A stretch of 64,000 bases of DNA from Polyangia bacterium (GTDB lineage Bacteria; Myxococcota_A; Polyangia; Nannocystales; Nannocystaceae). Of this stretch, positions 1 to 7,084 are shown piece after piece; the stretch's first letter is position 1; the number at the start of each line of letters is the position of its first letter. Below the pieces are notes generated by a model. It was not told where the DNA came from. It saw only the letters and a list, made by a program, of their open reading frames with translations, and ran no database searches. The translations under genes were made by a program, and so were the position numbers. The stretch is from contig JAUHWG010000005.1 in assembly GCA_030424595.1 (NCBI GenBank), positions 1 through 64,000 of the forward strand, read 5' to 3'.

Positions 1-220
1 TCGCGGCCTTCTTCTTGGTCGCCTTCTTCGCGGCCTTCTTCTTGGTCGCCTTCTTCGCGGCCTTCTTCTTGGTCGCCTTCTTCGCGGCCTTCTTCTTGGT
101 CACCTTCTTGGTGGCCTTCTTCTTGGCAGCTTTTTTAGCGGTCTTGCGCTTCGCGGTAGTGCGCTTCGGAGCGGCCTCTTCGGCCTGCTCGACGACGGGG
201 GTAGCGTTCTCTTCTTGCAT
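1..220 (-). CDS. Histone H1-like Lys/Ala-rich DNA-binding protein (C-terminally cut by window edge)
   Basis: The gene reads leftward from ATG at 220 and runs off the window. A clean GGAGG at 226-230 sits at good distance and fixes the start. The first ~17 residues are acidic (MQEENATPVVEQAEEAA); everything after is a Lys/Ala/Thr tail built from near-exact AAKKATKKK repeats (about 27 nt each). Such tails occur in bacterial H1-like nucleoid proteins, which bind DNA non-specifically through the flexible basic arm. I infer a chromatin role from composition only. The acidic head followed by a basic tail is the only domain structure visible. The repeats make copy-number change by slippage likely, so length may vary between strains. 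The true C-terminus is outside the window. Confidence 0.8.
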   Translation of the reverse strand, partial: MQEENATPVVEQAEEAAPKRTTAKRKTAKKAAKKKATKKVTKKKAAKKATKKKAAKKATKKKAAKKATKKKAA

Positions 221-257
221 CGTTTCCTCCCTCCTTCAGGGACAACGGTGAGAGAAA

Positions 258-287
258 AAGCTACATAGCCGGCGCGCGCGGTGTCAA
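258..287 (-). promoter_or_regulatory. Candidate sigma70-type promoter of the histone-like gene
   Basis: On the minus strand TTGACA (287-282) is followed after 18 nt by TAGCTT (263-258), about 38 nt upstream of the ATG. The -10 match is weak but the arrangement is repeated almost exactly in front of cdnL (1301-1272). An alternative -10, TATGTA, lies 14 nt from the -35. Inferred from sequence only. Confidence 0.4.
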
Positions 288-330
288 CGCCAATTAGCAT
301 CTTTTTTACTCAATTATAGGAAGGTAAGCG

Positions 331-730
331 ATCGTTTGACTAAGTTGAGTGCGACAAAGACAGTTTTGTTAGCCTTCAGAGCGGCTCCGCTGCGCGCGCA
401 AATCAGGTCAGATGCACCGATTTGATCACTGACTTTTCCATTCAGTGACGCGGTGGACGTCCTCTTCTGCAGGGTCACAGCCGACCCCACCGAAGGTTCA
501 AAAACGCTCGCACATCGTCGGCCCCCAACCCTCGATGCGTCTTCTGCGCGCGACAGGATCGCACCTCGGGCGTCGGCTCGAAGGGAGTCCGCAGCTGCCC
601 GAGCGTACGTCTCTGGCTGAGGGATGAGACCCTCTGAGACCCGGCCACGGACGTCACGGGGCGAACGCAAAGCCCCGCACACCTGAGGCAGGCATCTCAG
701 GCACGGAGGCGGTCCTGAGCCGCGGCAGCG
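331..730. other. Intergenic stretch between the histone-like gene and cdnL; no gene seen
   Basis: About 400 bases lie between the upstream region of the histone-like gene and the 3' end of cdnL. Several short reading frames exist on both strands, but none has a start with a ribosome site or protein-like composition. The left part (295-350) is AT-rich compared with the rest and belongs to the histone-gene control region. I see no clear terminator after cdnL. Confidence 0.5.
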
Positions 731-1225
731 CTAGGCCGACTTGACGAAGAGCTCGTCGAGCTCAGCGGCCATCGCCGTCTCCTCGATGCCCTTCGCGAGC
801 GCGAGCTCCTGAACGAGGAGCGTCTGCGCCGTGTTCAGCATCTTTCGCTCGCCGAACGAGAGCTCCTTGTCGACGCGGAGCAGACAGAGGTCTCGCATCA
901 CCTTGGCGATCTCGGACAACGATCCTGTCTTGATCTTGTCCATGTACTCGCGGTGGCGGCGGTTCCAGGTCGCGGTCGAGATTTTCTCGTCGCGTCGGCG
1001 AAGGACCTCGTACACCCCGAGGATCTCCTCATCCGTGACGATCCGGCGAAGTCCGACGTTCGCCGCGTTCTTCCGCGGGACCATCACCTTCATGCCGTTG
1101 TCGACCACGCGTAGCTCGTAGAACTCGAGCGTCGCCCCGGAGATCTCTCGACGAGACAAGCCGACGACTTCTGCGACGCCATGCCCTGGATAGACGGCCT
1201 TTTCCCCAACCTTGAAATCAGCCAT
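731..1225 (-). CDS. cdnL: CdnL/CarD-family RNA polymerase-binding regulator
   Basis: The 164-residue product matches the CdnL branch of the CarD family over its whole length. The N-terminal Tudor-like RNA polymerase interaction domain (about residues 1-65) contains VGEKAVYPGHGVAEV and the GMKVMVPRKNAANVGLR block. The C-terminal helical DNA-contacting domain (about 70-155) contains STATWNRRHREYMDKI and the LSFGERKML motif. CdnL stabilises open complexes at sigma-A promoters, including rRNA promoters, and is essential in Myxococcus xanthus. Length is typical; there is no HMGA tail, so this is CdnL rather than the longer CarD. It reads in the same direction as the histone-like gene, with about 510 bases between them, so they are probably separate transcripts. 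A promoter candidate lies at 1301-1272. Confidence 0.95.
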   Translation of the reverse strand: MADFKVGEKAVYPGHGVAEVVGLSRREISGATLEFYELRVVDNGMKVMVPRKNAANVGLRRIVTDEEILGVYEVLRRRDEKISTATWNRRHREYMDKIKTGSLSEIAKVMRDLCLLRVDKELSFGERKMLNTAQTLLVQELALAKGIEETAMAAELDELFVKSA

Positions 1226-1271
1226 GAACTGTTTCCAAGGGGGCGAACATTCCGACCCCCTACGTTATGCC

Positions 1272-1301
1272 AGGCTACCATAGAGCCGGAAAACTAGTCA
1301 A
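1272..1301 (-). promoter_or_regulatory. Candidate promoter of cdnL
   Basis: TTGACT (1301-1296 on the minus strand) is followed after 18 nt by TAGCCT (1277-1272). The start codon is about 46 nt downstream. Spacing, hexamers and the bases just before the -10 (CTATGG here, CTATG at the histone gene) are shared with the candidate promoter at 287-258, which raises confidence in both. Confidence 0.4.
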
Positions 1302-1516
1302 CGGGGCCGGCGCCTCGACGATCGCGTGGACGGCGAGAAGGCACCCCCCGACCGCTCCTCAACAGCCGTGAGTTATACAACACGGCCTGTGCGCAGAGCG
1401 GTGTCCGCAGAGAACCCCTCCCAGGCCTCAGCTTGAGCCCAGGGCCTCCGCTCCTGAGAACATCCGGGTCCTAGAGCCGATACAAACGTCTTCTTGCCGG
1501 CGCTCACAACTACCTT

Positions 1517-2029
1517 ATGATTGCCGCCATGCCGTGCGCGCGCACTCGCAGGTCGCCCCTCTTGGCCGGACTTCTGCGACTCTCGATCGCAGTGTCGATG
1601 GTCGCAACTGTCGCCTGCGCATCTTCGCCAGAGCGCCTCCCACCGCTCACCCGCCAGTTCTATTACAACCTGCCTTCCTCCGAGGACCAGCAGGCGTTCC
1701 TCAAGCTCAAGGAGTCCCAGCGCCAGGGCTTCCTCGAAGAGCGCGGGCTTTGGGCGCGCTGGACAGCGCTCCCCGCAGCGGAGCGACAGGCCGTCGAGAA
1801 TGGCGAGCTTGAGCCGGGCTTTCACGAGTTCGCGGCCTTTATGGCCTGGGGCCCACCTGCGGACACCCAGCCCCGCGGCGACACGACCTATCACACCTTC
1901 ATTCGCTGCACGAGCGGTCCCAAGGCGGGTCGCTATGTGTCCAGCAACCTGAGCTGCGACGGCACGTCGAGCGAGATCGAGATCGCGGTCAGCGAAGGCC
2001 TGGTCACCGAGATCAAGTACCTCAACTAG
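1517..2029 (+). CDS. Small lipoprotein of unknown function
   Basis: A 170-residue protein starting at ATG 1517 or, four codons later, ATG 1529; neither has a strong ribosome site. The N-terminus is basic (RTRRS) followed by a hydrophobic stretch ending in a lipobox (VACA), so a diacylglyceryl-modified Cys near residue 34 is expected. The mature part is soluble. It contains a charged helical segment (SSEDQQAFLKLKESQRQGF) and a C-terminal part with two Cys (FIRCTSGP, NLSCDGTSS) that could form a disulfide. I do not recognise the family. It stands alone between divergent and convergent neighbours, so context gives no hint. Longer reading frames on the other strand lack protein character. Confidence 0.7.
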   Translation: MIAAMPCARTRRSPLLAGLLRLSIAVSMVATVACASSPERLPPLTRQFYYNLPSSEDQQAFLKLKESQRQGFLEERGLWARWTALPAAERQAVENGELEPGFHEFAAFMAWGPPADTQPRGDTTYHTFIRCTSGPKAGRYVSSNLSCDGTSSEIEIAVSEGLVTEIKYLN

Positions 2030-2219
2030 CCGGCTGGCTCTGCTTCGGCTCCTGCCCGCGCCCCACACGACGCGCGCTTTGTGTGCGCGCCGATCCTCGA
2101 CGCCCCACCTGACCGAACGGTCATGGAGCCAAGCGTCGGGGCGACTGCGGACGGGCGGCCGCTCAGCTCACCCGAGGAAGGGGCACGAAGGTCCGCGTCG
2201 CGCGTCAGCGGCCCGCTCG

Positions 2220-4457
2220 CTAGATGTCAGCGGTCCGCATGAACATCGGTTGAGCGAGCAACCACAGGCTTAGGAGGCTCATCAAGGCCATGCCGAACAT
2301 CATCACCAGGTGCACCCGGAGGCTCGCTCGTCGGTCGCCGCGGTAGACCCGGAAGGCCTCGCGTTGGGCGACGTAGATCCCGTAGATGTGGCCGACGATC
2401 ACGAGGCCGACCTGGAGGTACCAGATCGACTCTGGCGACCAGAGCGCGGTCAAGGGCGCCCTCGCGGTGCCGAAGATGTCGTGACCCCAACCGAGCGGGT
2501 CGCTGACGAGACGACGGATCTTCGACCACTCCCAGAACACGTGCACCGCGTTGTGGGCCAGGTGATAGAAGAGCGCGATCGGCAAGAGCGTGTAGGAGAA
2601 GCGGATGAAGATGTGGCGGATCCCGACATCGCGACGCCCGCTCAGCGCCCACATCAAGGCGCATAGCCCCAGATAGGTGAGACCGGGGATGATGATGCAG
2701 CCGAGCATCATCAGCGTGAAGGTCATCGTCCCGCCGTGGGAGCCGGCAAAGCCGAGCAGATCGGCGCCGAAGACCGCCTGCTGGAGGTCGATCACCGAGC
2801 CGCGGAGGCTGTCCTCCCACTCCATCCACAGCGGGATCATCGCCGCGCCGTGGAAGGCCGAGACGATGAAGACGAGGATGGCCATGTACGCCTCGTCGAT
2901 CTTGCCGCGGTGGGGGAAGAGGATGTCCGCGCCGCTTGATCGGGCGTTGAGCGCGATGTTGTCGTGGGGGCAGCTCTTCACGCACTCGGTGCAGAGCGTG
3001 CAGTACTGGTTCTCGTTCATCGCCCCCATGAACTCGTGGGTCGGACAGGGGTACCCGCGGTCGTTGCCGTGGAAGCAGTCCTTGGTCCTGCAAGTGCGGC
3101 AGACCTCCGGGTCGCGGCGGCGAAGCTCGAGCATCCCCATCAGCGAATACTGACCGGAGACGCGGCCGACGAAGCAGACGTAGCGGCACATCGCCTTGCG
3201 CTCGTAGACGACGAGCAGGCCCCAGGCGAGGACGACCATGAAGATCCCGAAGAGGGAGGTCAGCCAGGGCCGGTTGGCCGCGTCGAAGATGATCTCGAGC
3301 CACGTGACAAAGGCGAAGAGAACGATCGCCGGCCACATCCACAGGCGAAAGCGCGGGTACTTCTTGCTGAGCGACTTGATCGCCCGGACCTTGGTCAGCG
3401 AGCCCCGCATGATCCAGTCCGGGATCGCCGTCCACGGGCACATGTAGCACCAGACGTTGCCGGCGAAGAGCACCAGGAAGATGAGGCCGATCCACCAGAT
3501 GTTCCACGTGAGCACCGGCGCTAGGTTTCGCCCCGGCTCCTGCGAGCCGATGAGACCTATGACGATGACCGCGACGAAGCCGATCACGACCGGGATCTGG
3601 ACCGCGGGTTGGAACCATCGGCTCTTGATCGCCCGCCGCAACCACGCCCAGCGAGTGAGCTCGAAGCGCCAGTAGTTGCGCTTTCGCGAGCGCGGATCCC
3701 AGCCCTTGCCGTAACGCTCAAACACCAGGAACGAGAGCAGCAGGATCACCACCGAAGCGCCGAAGAAGGCCTCGTTGGGGATGCCAGGCATCAAGTGGAC
3801 GTAGGCCTTGCGCTTGACGACCTTGACGTCATCGAAGGCGCCGACGTCGAAGAAACCTCCGCCGGCGAGAGCATCGCGCTGGGCGTCGGTGATCCCGAGC
3901 CCGCCCCCTTCGCCGCTCGACCCCTCGTCCTCGAGGATGAGCGCGCCCGACTTGGTGCGCTTGCGGCCGAAGCGATCGATCGTATAGACCTCGCTGTCAT
4001 CGCCGCTCGCGCCCGCCGGCGGCAGCTCTTCGACCCCCGCTGGCGGCGGCGCTGTGCCCACCGGCGACAGCTCTTCGATCCCCGCTGGCGGTGGGGTCTC
4101 GCCCCTCGGCGGTAGCTCTTCGATCCCCGCAGGTGGCGGAGCCTCGCCCCGCGACGGCAGCTCTTCGATCCCGGCCGGAGGTGGTGTCTGAGCCGCGACC
4201 GCGCCGAGCTCCGCGAGCAGCGGCCCATGAGAACGATCCTTGGCGATCTCGCTGTGGACGAGGAGCACCGAGCTCGCGGGATCACCCGCGCGGACCTGGG
4301 CGCCGACGATCCAGCAGAGACCGACAACACCGAGGCCGATCGCGAAGAAGCGAGCGAAGCGACCGCCGCGGAGGAGAAGGAGCGGATCGTCCTCTGGCTC
4401 CGCGCGCGACTGCTCGGCGATGACCGGGAGGCGACGGCGCTGCTTTGTCGGGATCAT
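2220..4457 (-). CDS. Membrane polyferredoxin, NosR/NapH/CcoG-like, with Pro-rich repeat linker
   Basis: A 745-residue integral membrane iron-sulfur protein. One membrane segment (about 35-55) is followed by a disordered stretch with four 15-residue repeats built on PPPAGIEEL (92-147). Further membrane segments follow at about 230-246, 285-304 and 318-335. CYMCPW (337-340) and CRYVC (424-428) are the paired cysteines seen before membrane helices in NosR, NapH and CcoG. A dicluster ferredoxin part follows, with Cys 453, 456, 461, 471 and CTLCTECVKSCP (486-497). The C-terminal half has more helices with histidines (FYHLAHNAVHVF 630-641, GHIYGIY 689-695) that could ligate b-type heme. It probably passes electrons between the quinone pool and a periplasmic partner. 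The ATG overlaps the stop of the preceding lipoprotein gene by 4 nt, so the two are translationally coupled. Confidence 0.8.
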   Translation of the reverse strand: MIPTKQRRRLPVIAEQSRAEPEDDPLLLLRGGRFARFFAIGLGVVGLCWIVGAQVRAGDPASSVLLVHSEIAKDRSHGPLLAELGAVAAQTPPPAGIEELPSRGEAPPPAGIEELPPRGETPPPAGIEELSPVGTAPPPAGVEELPPAGASGDDSEVYTIDRFGRKRTKSGALILEDEGSSGEGGGLGITDAQRDALAGGGFFDVGAFDDVKVVKRKAYVHLMPGIPNEAFFGASVVILLLSFLVFERYGKGWDPRSRKRNYWRFELTRWAWLRRAIKSRWFQPAVQIPVVIGFVAVIVIGLIGSQEPGRNLAPVLTWNIWWIGLIFLVLFAGNVWCYMCPWTAIPDWIMRGSLTKVRAIKSLSKKYPRFRLWMWPAIVLFAFVTWLEIIFDAANRPWLTSLFGIFMVVLAWGLLVVYERKAMCRYVCFVGRVSGQYSLMGMLELRRRDPEVCRTCRTKDCFHGNDRGYPCPTHEFMGAMNENQYCTLCTECVKSCPHDNIALNARSSGADILFPHRGKIDEAYMAILVFIVSAFHGAAMIPLWMEWEDSLRGSVIDLQQAVFGADLLGFAGSHGGTMTFTLMMLGCIIIPGLTYLGLCALMWALSGRRDVGIRHIFIRFSYTLLPIALFYHLAHNAVHVFWEWSKIRRLVSDPLGWGHDIFGTARAPLTALWSPESIWYLQVGLVIVGHIYGIYVAQREAFRVYRGDRRASLRVHLVMMFGMALMSLLSLWLLAQPMFMRTADI

Positions 4458-5908
4458 CCGCCATCTCCCGCGCGTTCGACGATCTTTAGGACGTTCGGCG
4501 CGCGCACCCAGGTGTTCGGGTCGGTGTCGACGAAGAGGTCCTTTGTGAGCTCCACGAGCTCGGTCACGGCGATCTCACAGGCGCCGCTCGACGAGGTGTC
4601 CAACGTCGCCCAGTGCACCTGCCCGCGCCCCTCGGCGCTCTCCGGGTTCGACGGCGGCCCCGAGCCGATCGCGAGGTGGACACCGTCATCGGCCAGCGCG
4701 AGCGCGTAGGGTGCGTTCGCGCTCCCCCCCGCTGGCGTGAACGCCCCCTCGAGGCCGCTCACTCGACCGCAGAGCTGCGGATCGGCCCCGCGCACGACGT
4801 AGACCCCAACGCTAGGGACACCCCCGGCGACCAACCATGTCGGGTCGGAGCCGCCCTGGACGAGCACCGCCTCCGAGAGCACGCGCAGGGCGCCAAACTC
4901 CGCGGCGACCGACTCGCTCGCCGGCGCGGCGCCACAGGAGCCGCCGATCCGCCACAGGCGAGGACCGTTGACGAGCTGAGACTGGATCGCGAGCACTCCT
5001 CCGCCTCCGTCCGGGGCGAGGAAGCGGGTCGTCCAGCCGCCGTCCAGGAGCTTGACCCCGCAGCCGGTGATCGCCCCCGCAGCGTCGCTCGCGGTCATGC
5101 TGCTGAGCTCCGGGAGGTCGACGACCGCGACGCTATCGCTGCCGTCGCAGGCGAGGGCGACTCGGCCCGGCGCCGCCGGATCGTCGACCGCGACCATCCC
5201 CCAGGCGCCCCGGCAGGGGACGTCGAGACCGCCGAGATCGAAGGCTCCGATCGCGGCGTCTCCCTCCACCGTAGGATCGACGATCAAGAGCTCGCTCGGG
5301 TTGGGCCACTCACCCGCTCGCAGATCGTTCGCGAAGACGCCGACGATCATCTTTCCGGAGCTGTGGGGCAGGGCGAAGATCGCCTCGCGACGGTCGAGCT
5401 CGACCCCTCGGGCGCCGGCGACGAAGTCGACCCCGTCGAAGAGCTCGGAGGTGGCGACGACCGAGCCCGCCTCCAGCTCCGAGAAGAGCGTCTCCGGGAG
5501 CACCAGCAGAGATCCGCGCTCGGTGTCGGGGTAGTGCCCGACCAGGACCCGAAGCTCATCGCCGTACACATCGATCCCGTAGGGCTCGTCGAGGAGGTTC
5601 CCGGCCACCTGGAGCCCGGAGGGGTCGGGCTTGAGGTCGAGCGAGATCCGAGCCCGGAGGTGGGAGCCCCCGTCGACCCCGAAGACGTCGACCCGGTCGT
5701 CGAGGGTCTGCGAGACGAGGACGAAGGTGCAGCTCGCGTCTGTGCAGCCGAAGAGCCCTGCACCTCCGCCGCTCTCGCTCTCCGACGAGGTCGTGCTCGA
5801 GGCGCCCGTCGCCGTCTCGACCATCGGATTGCCCGGAAGACACCCGGCGGCGAGCGGCGAGGCGAGGACGACCGCCGCGAGCCTCCGTCGGCAATACGAG
5901 CGACGCAT
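4454..5908 (-). CDS. Lipoprotein, probable beta-propeller, coupled to the polyferredoxin gene
   Basis: Start chosen at ATG 5908 (MRRSYCRRRLAA), which gives a textbook lipoprotein signal ending in LAAGC; the frame stays open 17 codons further upstream but without signal character. The lipobox is followed by a Ser/Thr/Glu-rich linker. The remaining ~430 residues hold recurrent strands of the YncE/NHL-propeller kind (for example YGIDVYGDELRVLVG, GSDSVAVVDLPEL, APYALALADDGVHLAIGS). No heme-c CxxCH motif is present. The stop overlaps the polyferredoxin start, so both proteins are likely made in fixed ratio. I infer a periplasm-facing accessory or docking subunit; the propeller assignment is by eye. 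Confidence 0.7.
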   Translation of the reverse strand: MRRSYCRRRLAAVVLASPLAAGCLPGNPMVETATGASSTTSSESESGGGAGLFGCTDASCTFVLVSQTLDDRVDVFGVDGGSHLRARISLDLKPDPSGLQVAGNLLDEPYGIDVYGDELRVLVGHYPDTERGSLLVLPETLFSELEAGSVVATSELFDGVDFVAGARGVELDRREAIFALPHSSGKMIVGVFANDLRAGEWPNPSELLIVDPTVEGDAAIGAFDLGGLDVPCRGAWGMVAVDDPAAPGRVALACDGSDSVAVVDLPELSSMTASDAAGAITGCGVKLLDGGWTTRFLAPDGGGGVLAIQSQLVNGPRLWRIGGSCGAAPASESVAAEFGALRVLSEAVLVQGGSDPTWLVAGGVPSVGVYVVRGADPQLCGRVSGLEGAFTPAGGSANAPYALALADDGVHLAIGSGPPSNPESAEGRGQVHWATLDTSSSGACEIAVTELVELTKDLFVDTDPNTWVRAPNVLKIVERAGDGG

Positions 5909-6042
5909 GGAGCCCACGCTAGCACAGGAGCCATGTCGGATTTCACTGCTCTCCGCCACGATGAAGCCCGCCGATGGCGGGCTCTCGTTCAGCTCAGCTA
6001 CGACGGGCTGAGCGACCTCAGCGACCTCACGAGGGAGGCGAC

Positions 6043-6645
6043 CTATCTCCGGCCGAGGGCGACCTTCATCAGGAGGAGCGCCTCGCGGGCCGCGTTCGCG
6101 ACGAGCTGGCTCTCCTCAGGCTCACCCGGGACGCCCTTCAAGCTCCCGGAGTCCATCGTGAAATTCGAGGTGAGGGTGTTGCCCCGGAGCTGGTCGAGGA
6201 ACTCCCCCTTGGTGAGCTCGATGTTCCCGCGATAGTCGTACACCTTGATCCGATTGATCTTCCCCTCCGCGTTGACGCCGATGCCGACCTCGAGGGTGAG
6301 GATGCCGCCGTTGAGGATCTTCGGCTTGGTCCGCGGGTCGATGAAGATCGCGACCCCGAGGAGCTTGCCGGCGTCGTCCTGAGCGACGAAGAATTCCGGC
6401 TGCTTGTCCTCGGGATAGAGCTCAAACCCGAGCTCCTTCTCCAGATACGCGACCTCCTCGGCCCCGTACTGATAGCGCTTGATCCGCCAGGCGTTCGGAT
6501 CCGCGTCCGGGAAGAGCTTCATCAGGTTGCGATGGGTGATCTCCCAGGAGCCCCACTTCGCCAGGTGAGCCTCCGCGCTCGGCTGCGGGTTGCCGAGGGT
6601 GAAGGACAGCGCGAGGGCGAGGAGAGTCAGTGTCCGCTTGATCAT
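6043..6645 (-). CDS. Periplasmic FMN_bind-like protein (RnfG/NosR-type fold), degenerate flavinylation motif
   Basis: Start chosen at ATG 6645 (MIKRTLTLLALALS), giving a Sec signal peptide with probable cleavage near residue 26. The 200-residue product has the shape of FMN_bind domains: a beta-rich core (GILTLEVGIGVNAEGKIN, then KVYDYRG), then FLDQLRGN, and near residue 165-172 DSGSLKGV followed by an Ala-rich helix. In RnfG, NqrC and NosR this last region is S-G-A-T/S-x-T/S and carries covalent FMN on Thr/Ser. Here the attachment position is Leu, so flavin is either absent or not covalently bound. It lies upstream of the polyferredoxin on the same strand, the pairing seen inside NosR, which supports joint action. 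Confidence 0.65.
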   Translation of the reverse strand: MIKRTLTLLALALSFTLGNPQPSAEAHLAKWGSWEITHRNLMKLFPDADPNAWRIKRYQYGAEEVAYLEKELGFELYPEDKQPEFFVAQDDAGKLLGVAIFIDPRTKPKILNGGILTLEVGIGVNAEGKINRIKVYDYRGNIELTKGEFLDQLRGNTLTSNFTMDSGSLKGVPGEPEESQLVANAAREALLLMKVALGRR

Positions 6646-7084
6646 GAGCTCAGGTGCACAGCCTGCGACTATCGTAGGTCGGTGGGTACATGCGACGTCA
6701 ACCCCGCGGCGGATCTTCATCCTGGGGGGGAATTCGACCGTTGGCGCCACTGTAACGGATCGTTTGGCTCGCGCACAACGCGCGGCGCGCAGGAAGTTCC
6801 TCAACGATCTACGCATCGGCAGAGCGCCGCCGCGACTCGCCTCCGACGATCGTCGCGAAGGATCCGCGAGCGGAGGCCACACCTTCGAAGACGAGTTGAG
6901 CATACCGACAGTCCGCGGGCAGCCCTAGCAGCCCGGGGCGCAAGTCCCGTGTGCTCTCGCGCCGCAATCGTTGGTCCTCTCGGCTTCGACAAGACGCCGC
7001 TGCACCGGGCCGTACTGCAAGTCTTGGCCAAGTCGAGCGGGACGACGAGGGCTGGAGAGCGCGCGGGCCTTCTGCTACGGGCTC
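6646..7084. other. Intergenic region within the redox cluster; no gene seen
   Basis: About 440 bases separate the barrel gene from the FMN_bind-like gene, all on the minus strand downstream of the former. No frame on either strand has a ribosome site plus protein-like sequence. It is long enough to hold a separate promoter for the 6645-2220 genes, but I cannot name one with confidence. Confidence 0.5.

Noticed and set aside
4613..6235. Long plus-strand frame (540 codons) opposite the lipoprotein and FMN_bind-like genes
   Set aside because: Antisense to genes with signal peptides and a 4-bp overlap; its composition is the Arg/Glu/Pro/Gly mix produced by GC-rich antisense strands.
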